Positions 1-9,339 of a stretch of DNA of 64,000 bases are shown here, in pieces. A program made the position numbers and the translations under genes. The notes below the pieces were generated by a model, which searched no databases, had not been told where the DNA came from, and saw only the letters and a list, made by a program, of their open reading frames with translations. This DNA comes from Leptolyngbya sp. FACHB-8 (GTDB lineage: Bacteria; Cyanobacteriota; Cyanobacteriia; Elainellales; Elainellaceae), in contig NZ_JACJOO010000042.1 in assembly GCF_014695575.1 (NCBI RefSeq), positions 22,871 to 86,870 on the forward strand. The letters are read 5' to 3'. Numbering within the stretch: position 1 is the first letter of the stretch; the number at the start of each line of letters is the position of its first letter.

Positions 1-3
1 TTA

Positions 4-50
4 ATAAAAAGAGAGAGAGGAATCAACGCTTCCCCTCTCTCTTTTTTTAT
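4..50 (-). terminator. Terminator after the secreted orphan gene
   Basis: Arms at 4-20 and 34-50 are complementary at all but one position and are built from alternating GA/CT plus an A/T run. Read on the minus strand, the second arm ends in CTTTTTAT, giving a rho-independent terminator for the minus-strand gene that stops at 78. The A/T runs on both sides could let it work in both directions. Confidence 0.75.
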
Positions 51-77
51 CCTGATATCTGGTTGCGATCGCTGTAA

Positions 78-623
78 CTACAGATCAGCTCGGCAGGTGT
101 CGAGAATGTGTTGATCCAGATCGCTGAGGTTTGCAATTTGATGGAATCCTTCCAGAGTCATCGGTGCAGCTTCGTCGCTTGTAGAGGCTACCGAACCTTC
201 GGCACGCATGGCAACGGCATAGGGATGTACGGTTTGATCGTAGGAATCCACAATATTCAGACTCAATTGACGGGTTCCAACTTCTCCGGTGAAGCAATCA
301 AAAGAAGAGTTGGGGAGGTAAAAAGCACCAACTACCTGATCTTGATTCACTTCAAACACAATGTACTCAGAGCCGTTCTGGAAGGCTTCAGGAGATTGGC
401 CAAACAGATAAACGCCGTCAGCCATACGCTGGCTCACCGTCAGACCGGGATTAGCCGTTGCCACCTCAGTTGATCCCAGATCAGGTGTCACCGTACGAGC
501 ATGACTCTGGCCGACAGCCACCAGGGTCAGGCCTACAGTTAGTACCAAGGCTGTTAAAGGTTTTTCTACGCGATTTAGGAGAGTTTGCCAGTTAAGAGTA
601 GGGCGTTTGGATAACGTTAGCAC
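78..623 (-). CDS. Secreted protein of unknown function
   Basis: 181 residues. GTG start at 621-623 with a strong Shine-Dalgarno AAGGAGGT (629-636) 5 nt upstream. The N-terminus has basic residues, then a hydrophobic stretch (about residues 24-40, ALVLTVGLTLVAVG) and an SHA-type cleavage site, so export to the periplasm or lumen is likely. The mature part holds one Cys in FDCFTGE and one near the C-terminus (DTCRADL), which could form a disulfide. No family is recognised. It stands alone, with its own terminator at 4-50 and about 1 kb of empty DNA upstream. Expression and export are inferred from the start site and signal; the function is unknown. Confidence 0.75.
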   Translation of the reverse strand: MLTLSKRPTLNWQTLLNRVEKPLTALVLTVGLTLVAVGQSHARTVTPDLGSTEVATANPGLTVSQRMADGVYLFGQSPEAFQNGSEYIVFEVNQDQVVGAFYLPNSSFDCFTGEVGTRQLSLNIVDSYDQTVHPYAVAMRAEGSVASTSDEAAPMTLEGFHQIANLSDLDQHILDTCRADL

Positions 624-1632
624 CGCAGACCTCCTTAATATAAATCTAATGTTTACAGTAGTTTGAGCCTGATATAAGATTCATCGCTCTTGAGAAGGGC
701 TGATGAGTGGCTCAAAAGATAGGCAATGCAATATATCTCAAGCCATCTTTGTAGAGGCTTCAGGGATTGCAACAACCTTATCTAGTGGTTTTGACTACAG
801 CGATTGCTTGCTCAATTCCAGAAATTTGTGAAAAATGTTTCAAAAGTTTCTGAATTAACTGAAATTAGGCAATCACCGAGCAATTTCAACAAAGGAAACA
901 TCCAAAGGTCTTCGGTTTAAGACCTATTTCGATATGAAAGCGATTGTCAAGGGAACCAGCTAAAGAGCCGTTTCTGCTTACGTTGCTTGGAGGGACCAGC
1001 AGGGATCACTTCAAGCGATTAACGCTGAAACATTGGCCTTATTTTTGCAGCTTTCTCCTTCACAGAATGCTTTCTAAAGGTAGAGATCCATTGCATCTTA
1101 AATATCAATTAAGAATCAATGAATTATGGCTCACTCGGATACAAAACTTTGTAACCTGTTGAGCTCGCCAGCCGCTCTCTACCGTTATTAATTCATGAAA
1201 TGAGGCCCTTCTGGTATCTTCTGAGACACTTCGCAAACTGTCCGTTCAAAGTGTCGTGGAGAGTAAGTAATTCTAACTACTCCTACTGGTTGATGGATGC
1301 ATTTGAGTTTTCCTTAACCTTGAAGCGATAGTTTGTATGCATTTCCTTTATTAGTAAGGTAATGCGATCGCTCATCTTCGCAAAACACCCAATTGGGCGA
1401 GCTCAGCGCTCACCCGATGGGATGTTATAACATTCACAAAACCCTTGATGATTATGCTGCCGCAGTATGGTCATCGAAAAATGGGCTTACGTCTTGCAGC
1501 AAACCCAAAACAGTCATTTTGTCGCCACAAAGCGGCTGTGGAATGAGAGTTCTGGGTTTGATTTGAGAAGGTGCAAAAAAATCGGGTACAGCTTAGCTGT
1601 ACCCGAAGGTTCACTCAAGAGATAATCAAGGT
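624..1632. other. 1-kb intergenic region with little recognisable content
   Basis: Between two minus-strand genes. It holds the sigma-factor terminator (1582-1606), a small dyad GGGCGAGC/GCTCACCC (1395-1415) and the palindrome ATGTTATAACAT (1423-1434). A 72-codon frame at 944-1162 has no ribosome site or protein-like composition and is not called. Confidence 0.5.
1582..1606 (-). terminator. Rho-independent terminator of the sigma-factor gene
   Basis: Perfect 11-bp stem TCGGGTACAGC / GCTGTACCCGA with a 3-nt loop. On the minus strand it is followed at once by seven T residues (1575-1581). It lies 27 bp past the stop of the minus-strand sigma gene. Confidence 0.93.
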
Positions 1633-2625
1633 CTAGCTAGCCAGGTAACCGCGAACGTTGGCTTTACGCCGCCGCAGGTGGTCGAGGGCTTGGCGCTCAA
1701 GTTGACGCACGCGCTCGCGGCTGATATTCATCCGCTGACCGACTTTAGCCAGAGAGAGCTCGTGACCATCTTCCAGTCCAAAGCGCAACACCAACACCTC
1801 GCGCTGCTGGGGGGTGAGTTCCGCCAGTAGGTTTTGAATATCCTGCCGGAGGGACTCTTGCACTGTGTAGGTTTCTGGAGAGGCATCCTCGTCTTCGAGG
1901 AGGTCTTGTAACTCCGTATCCTGATTGTCGCCAACTTTCAGATCGAGCGAGACAGGTTGCCGAGCCATCAGCAGAAACTCACGAATTTCTGCCGGAGTTA
2001 ACTCCAGAGCTTTAGCAATGTCGGCAGGAGAGGGACTGTGACCAAGTTGCTGGGCCAGTTCCCGCTGCACACGCTTGATCTTGTTGAGCTTCTCGGTAAT
2101 GTGGATTGGCAAGCGGATGGTGCGAGCCTGCTGGGCGATCGCCCGAGTAATGGCCTGACGAATCCACCAGTACGCATAGGTCGAGAATTTGTAACCCCGA
2201 GTCGGGTCAAACTTTTCAACCCCCCGCTCTAACCCGAGAGTCCCTTCTTGAATCAGATCCAGAAACTCTAGATTGCGCTTCTGGTATTTCTTCGCGATCG
2301 CGACTACCAACCGCAGGTTGGCTTCGATCATTTTCTTCTTCGCCCGCTGCCCTAAGCGAATGGTGCGTTCTAGTTCGGCTTCAGAGGTGCCCACAGCTTC
2401 GGCCCATTCCGCCTGTGTAGGTTGCTGATCCAACTTCTTGGCCAGCTTTTCTTGAATCTCGACAGCCTTCATCATCTGCTGAACCTGCTTACCCAACACG
2501 ATTTCTTGTTCGTGGGTGAGCAGAGGGACGCGACCAATCTCATGCAGATAGGTCCGCACCATATCTGCTGTGAAGAGGGGCTTGGTTTCTGTCGGGGATG
2601 TATTTGCAATTGTCATGGTCGCCAC
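1633..2625 (-). CDS. RNA polymerase sigma factor, group 2 (SigB/SigD-like)
   Basis: 330 residues, the usual size of cyanobacterial group 2 sigma factors. Region 1.2 is near the N-terminus ([16 protein letters not shown]). Region 2 contains [11 protein letters not shown] and [14 protein letters not shown], the core-binding and -10 recognition helices. Region 4 ends with a helix-turn-helix ([19 protein letters not shown]) for the -35 element. Region 1.1 is absent, as expected for a non-essential group 2 factor. The GTG start at 2623-2625 has GGAG 4 nt upstream; an ATG at 2616 is an alternative. It forms a single-gene unit with its own terminator. Which paralogue (SigB, C, D or E) it is cannot be settled by eye, so no symbol is given. 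Confidence 0.95.
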   Translation of the reverse strand: MATMTIANTSPTETKPLFTADMVRTYLHEIGRVPLLTHEQEIVLGKQVQQMMKAVEIQEKLAKKLDQQPTQAEWAEAVGTSEAELERTIRLGQRAKKKMIEANLRLVVAIAKKYQKRNLEFLDLIQEGTLGLERGVEKFDPTRGYKFSTYAYWWIRQAITRAIAQQARTIRLPIHITEKLNKIKRVQRELAQQLGHSPSPADIAKALELTPAEIREFLLMARQPVSLDLKVGDNQDTELQDLLEDEDASPETYTVQESLRQDIQNLLAELTPQQREVLVLRFGLEDGHELSLAKVGQRMNISRERVRQLERQALDHLRRRKANVRGYLAS

Positions 2626-3554
2626 TTAACTCCATCACAACGGAACACGAAAGGAAAAAGGAAATAAGGCTGGAATCCTAAACCTGATCCCAGAGAAGAC
2701 AAGGAAGCCACCCATGCAGTGGGCGGAAAAAACTAGGGGAGATAACCGTTCAACTGGGAAGCGAAATTCAGGTGAACAAAACAACTAACAGCAGGCAAAG
2801 GGGAGAGCGGGCAAGCAAACAATCAAATTCCTTCAAGCTTCGGCTTTGGTTAGGGCTTTATCTCCTATCGCGACCCCTAACCGTAACCCTTGCATCTCGA
2901 CCTTTGAAAACTGAGTAATAAATAGATGCGATATTGGCCTAGCTTTGAGAGCCTGTCTACACTCGGAACAGACAAATGCGAAGTGGTTATGACTTTGGTC
3001 TATTACAATGGTAATACAACATTAAACTCCAGTAAAGGGGGGCGGAATCATCCGGACGGGTGAACTACGAAGGGGAATAAATGCGCGCGGGTAAGGATTA
3101 CAGTCTTACCATTAGTACGATTACTACAACCCACCGGATGTTCTAGCTCTAAAGACACAGGTGCAAGCTAGCTTTGACGCTGCCTTATAATCATCGACGT
3201 TTTAAAAGGAATAAAGGTTCGGCAACCGCATCGTGATAACCGAACTGAATGATGGGCTCGCTTTCATCACGACTTCATCGTGTTATGTCATGAGGCAGGG
3301 GTGTAGCTTTCTAGACGAAGAGAGGGGATGATTTGCACCCCCTGTCTCCGTCCAATGTGAAGATCAAAACGAGGGGAACCGAACCTGAAGGGGCGGTTGT
3401 TTAGCTAGGCTCTGTCATCGAGTGGCGAGTATGCTCGTTATAGAGAGGAATGTGGAGTACAGGGTATACTGCCTTCAATAATTAATCGCGTATTAATTTA
3501 AGGTTTGTACTCCACCACTATCCATTCGGAGCCGTGGCCGAGGAAAGGTAGGAC
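2626..3554. other. 930-bp divergent region with a structured leader
   Basis: Holds the promoters of the divergent sigma and histidine kinase genes. Near the kinase end is a dyad GTGGAGTACA (3452-3461) / TGTACTCCAC (3506-3515) enclosing an inner AATTAAT/ATTAATT dyad (3480-3498), which could fold in a transcribed leader. A TATAAT lies at 3186-3191 without a good -35. No coding frame is convincing. Confidence 0.45.
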
Positions 3555-5126
3555 GTGAAGCAATGGTATTTGCCCACATTAAGTGAGGTCGTCAGCCAGG
3601 ATGAACCTCTGTTTCAGCCGCAGCGGTCGGCAGCACAGCATCGTGTCCGCGCCGAGCGAGAGTGGGCCGGGGCGATCGCCGCGCTGAATTTGCTACTGCA
3701 TCGTGATTTAGAACTTGGGAAACTATCGGAATCGGGCATTATCCTGTCAGGCCCGGTTCCTGTATTGGGCCAACAGGAGTTGCAGCGGGCGATCGCTACC
3801 TGGACGTTTACTGCCAGCCCGCTGTGGAGTAACACCTGGATGCCGTTTCGGTTACTGCCCTCTGCAGACCGAGAAAAGCTAGATTCTACAAAGACGGCCA
3901 CTGTACCGTTAATCCCCAGTGATCCTTTAAGTAACGAACAGTTTTGTCTGGTGATAACCCCTGCCTTGAGCTTGGTGATGGTGCTGGGCGAAACGACAGA
4001 TAAAGTTCCGGCATTTCTATGTTCCTTTGACCCAGAGGTGATTACCCGTTCCTGGCAAGCGCTACGCATCCGTCTGTTATTAACAGGCTCTTCTTCCTTG
4101 AAGAAGATGGAACGCTTGATGGAATCTGCCAATCTGGCCCAACCCGACTATCGTAGGGTTGCAGAGTTTAATCGACTCATGCTGGCGCTTCTGCCAGAAC
4201 CTATGGAACTGGAAGAGGGTTCGGCCCGCATTTCCGATCGCTTCCGGTTGTCTGAAGCTTCGACTGACTCTAGCCTGAAGGAGGACCCTGGTGTTAATGG
4301 CTCTTCCAATGGCCATGGTGCCAAGAACGGGAAGAGTATAAAACCAGAGACTGCTCAACCTTCTCTGGAGGAAGCGTTAACCCAGTCTGAGAGTTTTGAT
4401 ACAGAGTTGTTGCAGGCGATCGCCCATGAGGTTCGCACGCCCCTCACCACGATTCGTACCCTGACACGCTTGCTGCTGAAGCGTAAAGACCTCAGCCCAG
4501 ATGTATTAAAACGGCTGTCAGTCATTGACCAGGAATGTACCGAGCAGATTGATCGGTTTAATCTCATTTTCCGGGCCGTGGAGTTGCAACAGACTCGCAG
4601 CGATCGCCCCCTGACTCCTTTGGCTCCCATTTCATTGACCCAGCTCTTTCAGCAGCATGTTCCCCGCTGGCAGCAGTTGGCGAGTCAGCGCAACCTGTCA
4701 TTGGACGTGGTGTTACCTCAGAAGTTACCGATGGTTGTTACTGATCCCACCATGTTGGATCAGGTGTTGACGGGACTGCTCGATCGCATTACGCAAACGT
4801 TGCCGCCTTCTAGCCATATTCAGGTTGATGTGACATTAGCTGGGCACCAGCTCAAACTCCAGTTTCAATCCCACGTGCAGGAGGAAGCTGCAACCAGCAG
4901 TCATCGTTTTGGGGCAAATCAACCGATGACGCCTCTGAAATCTTTGGGGCAACTGCTGATGTTCCAGCCTGAGACAGGTAGCTTAAGCCTGAACCTGGCG
5001 GTGACCAAAAATCTATTCCAGGCCTTAGGTGGTAAGCTCATTGTGCGGCAACGTCCTCATCAAGGAGAGGTATTAACGATTTTCTTGCCCCTTGAAACGC
5101 GGCCTGTGGATGAGGGGGAAAAATAG
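3555..5126 (+). CDS. Cytosolic sensor histidine kinase with degenerate ATPase region
   Basis: 523 residues. GTG start after AGGTAGGA. The first ~280 residues form an unassigned sensory region without membrane helices. A HisKA dimerisation domain follows, with the phospho-acceptor box AIAHEVRTPLTTIRTL (His291). The C-terminal 130 residues have the layout of a HATPase_c domain, but the N box reads DQVLTGLLDRI and clear G1 (DNGxG) and G2 boxes are missing; only the final LGGKLIVRQRPHQGEVLTIF strand looks normal. Such divergent kinases occur in cyanobacteria, but weak or altered ATP binding is possible here. No response regulator is adjacent. The gene is transcribed away from the sigma factor and ends at a strong palindrome shared with the convergent gene at 5246. 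Confidence 0.85.
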   Translation: MKQWYLPTLSEVVSQDEPLFQPQRSAAQHRVRAEREWAGAIAALNLLLHRDLELGKLSESGIILSGPVPVLGQQELQRAIATWTFTASPLWSNTWMPFRLLPSADREKLDSTKTATVPLIPSDPLSNEQFCLVITPALSLVMVLGETTDKVPAFLCSFDPEVITRSWQALRIRLLLTGSSSLKKMERLMESANLAQPDYRRVAEFNRLMLALLPEPMELEEGSARISDRFRLSEASTDSSLKEDPGVNGSSNGHGAKNGKSIKPETAQPSLEEALTQSESFDTELLQAIAHEVRTPLTTIRTLTRLLLKRKDLSPDVLKRLSVIDQECTEQIDRFNLIFRAVELQQTRSDRPLTPLAPISLTQLFQQHVPRWQQLASQRNLSLDVVLPQKLPMVVTDPTMLDQVLTGLLDRITQTLPPSSHIQVDVTLAGHQLKLQFQSHVQEEAATSSHRFGANQPMTPLKSLGQLLMFQPETGSLSLNLAVTKNLFQALGGKLIVRQRPHQGEVLTIFLPLETRPVDEGEK

Positions 5127-5150
5127 ATTTGCGGCAGGTGAGCAGAGCTT

Positions 5151-5221
5151 CAATTGAATATCCATAAAAAGAAGGAAGCAGTGCAAAGAGCTGCTTCCTT
5201 CTTTTTATGGATATTCAATTG
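5151..5221. terminator. Perfect 31-bp inverted repeat between convergent genes
   Basis: Arms 5151-5181 and 5191-5221 match perfectly around a 9-nt loop. The inner part is GC-mixed (GAAGGAAGCAG), the outer part AT-rich. It lies 25 bp past the kinase stop and 25 bp from the stop of the opposing gene, so it probably terminates both. Confidence 0.85.
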
Positions 5222-5245
5222 AGTTGAAGTGAGCCTTAATGTTGG

Positions 5246-5569
5246 TTATGAGCCTGAGTTTGCGATGGAGATGGGGGGAGAGAGGAGAGTGGAGCGATCG
5301 CCCAAACGCTCCTCGATGACCAGCTCATCCGGGAAAACAAAGCCTGTGTATTCGTAATACTGTTCATTGAGTTCCGCGCGTAGAGCCATTTGATCCATGT
5401 AACCGACGAAATGACCCATTAAAAAGTAAACACCGACCAGAGCAGCAGCGGCAACAGACACGAGGAACCCTGCCAGCATTAGAGAAAATTCACGATGATC
5501 CATGGCCTGCTGCATCAGATGCAGCGCCCAAGCCACGAGAACAACGACCACCAGCAGGATAAAAATCAT
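5246..5569 (-). CDS. Small two-helix membrane protein of unknown function
   Basis: 107 residues. A very hydrophobic N-terminal helix (IFILLVVVVLVAWAL, residues 2-16) precedes a second one (about 31-52, MLAGFLVSVAAAALVGVYFL). The polar tail includes EQYYEYTGFVFPDELVIEERLG. The two helices probably form a hairpin in the inner or thylakoid membrane with the tail on one face. The reading frame is ended by a shared terminator and has typical codon use, which supports a real gene. No family is recognised. Confidence 0.7.
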   Translation of the reverse strand: MIFILLVVVVLVAWALHLMQQAMDHREFSLMLAGFLVSVAAAALVGVYFLMGHFVGYMDQMALRAELNEQYYEYTGFVFPDELVIEERLGDRSTLLSPPISIANSGS

Positions 5570-5711
5570 TCTAAAGATCAGTTACTTATCTTAATATTTA
5601 GTATTGTAACAGTTCCTTAGAAGAGTGTCCTCTACTGTATTGGTAATTTTTTAGTGAGGCGGAGCTGAACCCACGAAACTTGTATAACCTTCGCTTGCTG
5701 GATAGGACAAG

Positions 5712-5756
5712 TTGATTTTTGAAAAGCCGCATTCTGTGGGGCTTTTCAAAAATCAA
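5712..5756 (-). terminator. 17-bp inverted repeat downstream of hisF
   Basis: Perfect arms TTGATTTTTGAAAAGCC (5712-5728) and its complement (5740-5756) around an 11-nt loop. It lies 76 bp past the hisF stop on the minus strand, where no other terminator is visible. The arms resemble the TGAAAAGTTGATTTTT repeat seen elsewhere in the window. Confidence 0.65.
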
Positions 5757-5831
5757 TTTCTTTTAACAGCTAGTTTTTCATATGCTTTGTGTACGAAAAA
5801 CCAACCTTGCCAGCGATCTCTACACCGTACT

Positions 5832-6599
5832 CTAGTTCCGCATGGGGATCTGATGATCCACCAGGTAGGACTTGATCTCAGCGACCGTCAGTTGGCCGTA
5901 GTGCAGCAGTGACGCGAGTAGGGCGGCCTCTGCTTTGCCGTCCGTGAGGGCCTCATAAATGTGCTGGCACGTGCCGGCTCCCCCAGAGGCAATGACGGGA
6001 ATTTGGACTTGGTCGGCGATCGCCCGTGTCAGTTCCAGGTCATACCCGGCTTGCGTACCATCCGCATCCATGCTGGTCACTAATAGTTCTCCTGCACCTC
6101 GCTGCTCGACCTCCTTGGCCCATTTCAGAGCATCAATGCCAGTGTTCTCGCGGCCACCCCGGACGTACACATCCCAGCCCGGGTTCTCGGGGTCTTCGCG
6201 GCGACGGGCATCGATAGCGACGACAATGCACTGGTTGCCGAAGCGATCGCTGGCCTGATTAATGAAATCGGGATCACGCACAGCTGAAGAGTTAATGCTG
6301 ACCTTGTCGGCCCCGGCGCGTAGCAACTTTTTGATGGTATCTAAGGAGCTGATGCCGCCGCCTACCGTGAGGGGAATGAAGACCTGTTCGGCGGTGCGGT
6401 AAACCACGTCGTAGATGATGTCACGATCTTCGTGGGTGGCTGTAATGTCGAGGAAGACAAGCTCGTCGGCTCCGGCTTCGTTATAAACCTGTGCCAGCTC
6501 CACGGGATCTCCAGCGTCCCGTAGATTGACGAAATTCACCCCTTTCACAACACGCCCTGCTTTCACATCCAGACAGGGAAGAATTCGTTTAGCTAACAT
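5832..6599 (-). CDS. hisF: Imidazole glycerol phosphate synthase cyclase subunit HisF
   Basis: 255 residues from the ATG at 6597-6599 ([11 protein letters not shown]). An open frame extends 11 codons upstream to 6632, but the family starts at this methionine. HisF is a (beta/alpha)8 barrel that, with the glutaminase HisH, converts PRFAR and ammonia to IGP and AICAR in histidine synthesis. The catalytic aspartates are present ([12 protein letters not shown] near the start and VVAIDARR in the middle), as are the phosphate-binding loops TVGGGISS and VIASGGAGT. No other his genes are near, which is normal in cyanobacteria, where the pathway is scattered. Its terminator is at 5712-5756. Confidence 0.97.
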   Translation of the reverse strand: MLAKRILPCLDVKAGRVVKGVNFVNLRDAGDPVELAQVYNEAGADELVFLDITATHEDRDIIYDVVYRTAEQVFIPLTVGGGISSLDTIKKLLRAGADKVSINSSAVRDPDFINQASDRFGNQCIVVAIDARRREDPENPGWDVYVRGGRENTGIDALKWAKEVEQRGAGELLVTSMDADGTQAGYDLELTRAIADQVQIPVIASGGAGTCQHIYEALTDGKAEAALLASLLHYGQLTVAEIKSYLVDHQIPMRN

Positions 6600-6757
6600 G
6601 GTCTGCTTTGCCGTGGTTACCGTCTTTGACAACTTACATACTACAACTCTGTCATCTGTCAGGAGTTAGTCATTCTTGAAAGCCCCTTGAAAAACCCATG
6701 GATGAAAGCCGATACGCTGATACACTGACTAATGTTTGTTCGTTGGTTGTAACGGAG

Positions 6758-6952
6758 ATGCAAGTCGGTCAACAAGTGCGGGTAAGGCGGTTACGGGATC
6801 GGGCCAGCCAGGCAGTCATCAATCATTTGGGGCAGACGGGTGTAATCGAAGGCTTCAAAATGACAGATGGCAGTGGCATTGGCATCATTGTAAAGTTTGA
6901 GGATAACTTCTCAAGCTGGTTCTTTGAGGATGAGTTGGAGTTTATGAGCTAG
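6758..6952 (+). CDS. DUF2862 family protein
   Basis: 64 residues from the ATG at 6758 (MQVGQQVRVRRLRDR). The frame is open back to an ATG at 6698, which would add 20 residues unlike the family (MDESRYADTLTNV...). The later start matches the usual N-terminus, although its GGAG sits immediately before the ATG. The sequence is a compact beta-rich domain (VGQQVRVRR, GIGIIVKFED, SSWFFEDELE) with an SH3-like look, typical of small cyanobacterial proteins of unknown role. It is transcribed divergently from hisF and is followed 91 bp later by the ArsA-like gene on the same strand. Confidence 0.8.
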   Translation: MQVGQQVRVRRLRDRASQAVINHLGQTGVIEGFKMTDGSGIGIIVKFEDNFSSWFFEDELEFMS

Positions 6953-7043
6953 GCTCATAAATTTGGCGCGATCGCCCTGTTTCCTTCTGCACCCTCATCC
7001 CAGGTTGAGCATCTAGCAGCATCCATTATCAGGACAACATGGC

Positions 7044-8141
7044 ATGAGTTTGATTCTGACGTTTTTGGGAAAAGGCGGTACAGGACGGACGACGGTGGCG
7101 ATCGCCGCTGCTCATAAATTGGCAGCCCAGGGTAAACGGGTTCTGCTAGCGACTCAAGATCCGTCTCCTGCCTTTGGCGTGTTGCTGGGTACTGCGGTTG
7201 GTGCAGAGCCGGTGAATATTGCGCCGAATCTAAAGGCGTTGCAATTGCAATCCACCGCCTTGCTGGAGCGTTCCTGGGATGAGTTAAAGCAGCAGGAAGC
7301 CCGGTATGTGCGCAGCCCCTTTCTAAAGGGGGTTTACGCTCAGGAGTTGGGCATTTTGCCGGGGATGGATTCGGCCTTGGCGTTAAACGCTCTGCGCGAG
7401 TTTGATGCCAGCGGTAATTACGACGTTGTGGTCTACGACGGAGCGGGGGACCAGAACACACTCCGGATGTTAGGGACACCGGAAATTGCCACCTGGTACG
7501 TGCGGAGGTTTCGCACTGTACTGACAGAATCAGACTTCTATAAAACGTTGTCGCCGTTCATTCAACCCGTTTCCAGTGCGGTGCTGAATGTAAACTGGTC
7601 AGGAGATTTGTTCTCCAACGCCGAAGCGACACAAGTGGGCAATATTTTGGAGCAGGGGAAGGCCGCCGTTACTGACCCTAAGCGCATGCTGGCTTATCTG
7701 GTAACCACAGAGGATGAAGCGGCGATCGCAACAGCCAAGTATCTCTGGGGGGCGGCCCAGCAAATCGGGCTAACGGTTGGGGGCGTAGTGCTTAACCAAT
7801 CCAACAATGCAGGTGTGATCTCATCAGCCTTTGAACCGCTCTCTGTCAGTGCGCTTCCCAACTACCCTGGCCAGGACTGGCAGCCTCTGGCAAATGCTCT
7901 ACCCGATTTAACAGATGGAACAGGGGTACCGAAAGCGATCGCCGTTAACGTATCTGAACGCAAAGTTGCTCTGTTTCTCCCAGGCTTCGACAAATCTCAG
8001 GTCAAACTTACCCAATATGGCCCGGAGGTAACGGTAGAAGCGGGAGATCAGCGCCACAACCTGGCTCTGCCTCCGGAACTGAAAGGTAAACAAGTAACAG
8101 GGGCCAAGTTTCAGGACGGCTATCTGATCATCTCGTTTTAG
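7044..8141 (+). CDS. ArsA/Get3-like ATPase with C-terminal HSP20-like domain
   Basis: 365 residues. The N-terminus has a deviant Walker A, GKGGTGRTT (residues 9-17): the signature lysine of KGG is present, but the P-loop lysine is Arg. The middle has the ArsA/SIMIBI pattern YDVVVYDGAGD and an IQPVSSAVLNV stretch. The last ~75 residues (VALFLPGFDKSQVKLTQYG ... LKGKQVTGAKFQDG) form an alpha-crystallin/HSP20-like beta-sandwich. This architecture is known in cyanobacteria and plants and is thought to handle client proteins rather than arsenite; no arsenic genes are nearby. Two hairpins follow it. A cytosolic location is inferred from the lack of signal or membrane segments. Confidence 0.88.
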   Translation: MSLILTFLGKGGTGRTTVAIAAAHKLAAQGKRVLLATQDPSPAFGVLLGTAVGAEPVNIAPNLKALQLQSTALLERSWDELKQQEARYVRSPFLKGVYAQELGILPGMDSALALNALREFDASGNYDVVVYDGAGDQNTLRMLGTPEIATWYVRRFRTVLTESDFYKTLSPFIQPVSSAVLNVNWSGDLFSNAEATQVGNILEQGKAAVTDPKRMLAYLVTTEDEAAIATAKYLWGAAQQIGLTVGGVVLNQSNNAGVISSAFEPLSVSALPNYPGQDWQPLANALPDLTDGTGVPKAIAVNVSERKVALFLPGFDKSQVKLTQYGPEVTVEAGDQRHNLALPPELKGKQVTGAKFQDGYLIISF

Positions 8142-8155
8142 GGCCTGCTTTAAGA

Positions 8156-8189
8156 GTTGTTTTTTCGTGCGAAGCGTACAAAAAATAAC
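8156..8189 (+). terminator. Hairpin with GCGAAGC-like tip after the ArsA-like gene
   Basis: GTTGTTTTTTCGTGCG / CGTACAAAAAATAAC with a 3-nt loop and one bulged C. Two of the pairs are G-U on the plus-strand RNA and would be A-C on the minus strand. This fits use by the plus-strand gene that ends at 8141. Confidence 0.65.
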
Positions 8190-8237
8190 CCTTTCAGCAA
8201 GTTTTAAAACGTGTCCTTAGCGCTACCTGATTTACTC

Positions 8238-8307
8238 AAAAACGGGTGTGGTCTTTTCCAGATAGCCGGGCTCTGCCTGAGATTCTGGAAATACGGCACC
8301 CGTTTTT
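8238..8307 (+). terminator. Two-stem hairpin ending in a T run
   Basis: Outer stem AAAAACGGGTG (8238-8248) / CACCCGTTTTT (8297-8307), inner stem TTTCCAGA (8255-8262) / TCTGGAAA (8284-8291), with an internal loop between them. The outer right arm runs into TTTTTT. It is more elaborate than a simple terminator and could be the 3' end of a small RNA. Confidence 0.55.
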
Positions 8308-8540
8308 TAGTTAACCCAAACTTAATCAGAAAATGGGTATGCCGGACGCAATTCTACACACCCATCTCCTATCCAACCGAGCGGGTGAAAAGCTATAAGC
8401 CAGCCAAAGCTGGTGGCAGAATTTGCGGTGGTCGGTGAAACTAATGCAATCTCATTACGAAAGAGATACATTTTTATGTGTTTATGCCTTGAAAGTATAT
8501 CCGCTTACAATAAGAGTGAGAACAGCTAAGAGCACAAGAC

Positions 8541-9332
8541 ATGGCTAAAACAGCCAAGCACTCTGAACAACTTGACCTGATTCAAACCCTTGCCCAGGAG
8601 AACTATCTCTTTCGGGGGCTAGACACCAGTTGGCTCAGTAGCCGTATTGAACTGGACCATGTCAGTCATGAGAAGCTGTATTCTAGTCGCCCCATTTACA
8701 CAGCGTTTCAGCCTGATATTTCCCTGGAATATCTCTACGTGGTTCTGGCGGGAGGGCCTGTGTTGGTGCGGAGTACCCCGCTGGATCGGGTGATTGCCAT
8801 GACCTATCCCGGCAGCTGTTTTGGAATGCGTAACTTACCCCTAAGTTGGGGGCAGGCGTGCCGCTCCTTTCCCAGTCTTGTAGAGGCCTACAAAACTACA
8901 ACGGTCGTCAAAATTCCTCTCCCCAATATTCGGTTGCTTTATGAAGACAGCACCGTTTTTCGAGAGCGTTATACTGTGCTGTTTGAGCTACGGGAGAAGT
9001 TTCAATACCATCTGCTCAATTGCAGCACCTATCCGCCTCAGGCGGTAGCGTCTCTGCTGCGAGCACTGGTTTATCAAGAGCGGACTCTGGGTAGTCAGCC
9101 CCAGGGGGATGGCACGTTTGCCTTTGATTTGCCCATCGACATCATTGCCCATGCGTGTCAATTGAATGCCCGTACCGTTGAGCAGGTGCTGAAGGGTATG
9201 ACGCAGGTGGGGTTGCTGAAAAAGCAGAAATCTTCAGATTCAGGTGACCTGGTTCAGGTGGAAGATCCTGAGGGCTTGAAGGAAGTTTATAGCGCAACTC
9301 GCGATAAGGTGTCCTGGTGGCCCCTGCGCTAA
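8541..9332 (+). CDS. Crp/Fnr-family transcription regulator
   Basis: 263 residues. Residues ~25-150 have the beta-roll layout of a cyclic-nucleotide-binding domain (LEYLYVVLAGGPVLVRSTP, ...MTYPGSCFGM), but the phosphate-binding cassette (GExxxR(S/T)A) is not evident, so cAMP binding is doubtful. A long dimerisation helix (RERYTVLFELREKFQYHLL) leads to a winged helix-turn-helix at about 195-230 (IDIIAHACQLNARTVEQVL). It is followed 7 bp later by the pentapeptide membrane gene, so the two are probably co-transcribed. The ligand is unknown. Confidence 0.82.
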   Translation: MAKTAKHSEQLDLIQTLAQENYLFRGLDTSWLSSRIELDHVSHEKLYSSRPIYTAFQPDISLEYLYVVLAGGPVLVRSTPLDRVIAMTYPGSCFGMRNLPLSWGQACRSFPSLVEAYKTTTVVKIPLPNIRLLYEDSTVFRERYTVLFELREKFQYHLLNCSTYPPQAVASLLRALVYQERTLGSQPQGDGTFAFDLPIDIIAHACQLNARTVEQVLKGMTQVGLLKKQKSSDSGDLVQVEDPEGLKEVYSATRDKVSWWPLR

Positions 9333-9339
9333 AGCCTCT

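Larger units (their letters stand above)
8142..8540. other. 399-bp intergenic region with two hairpins
   Basis: Between the ArsA-like gene and the Crp-like gene. It holds the hairpins at 8156-8189 and 8238-8307, then the promoter region of the Crp-like gene. A 75-codon frame at 8211-8438 overlaps the second hairpin and is not called. Confidence 0.5.

Noticed and set aside
944..1162. 72-codon plus-strand frame
   Set aside because: No ribosome site, no protein-like pattern, isolated in AT-rich non-coding DNA.
3526..3550. tRNA-like start GGAGCCGTGGCCGAG
   Set aside because: It resembles the D-arm start of a Ser/Leu tRNA, but no anticodon, T-arm or acceptor stem follows; it is the leader of the kinase gene.
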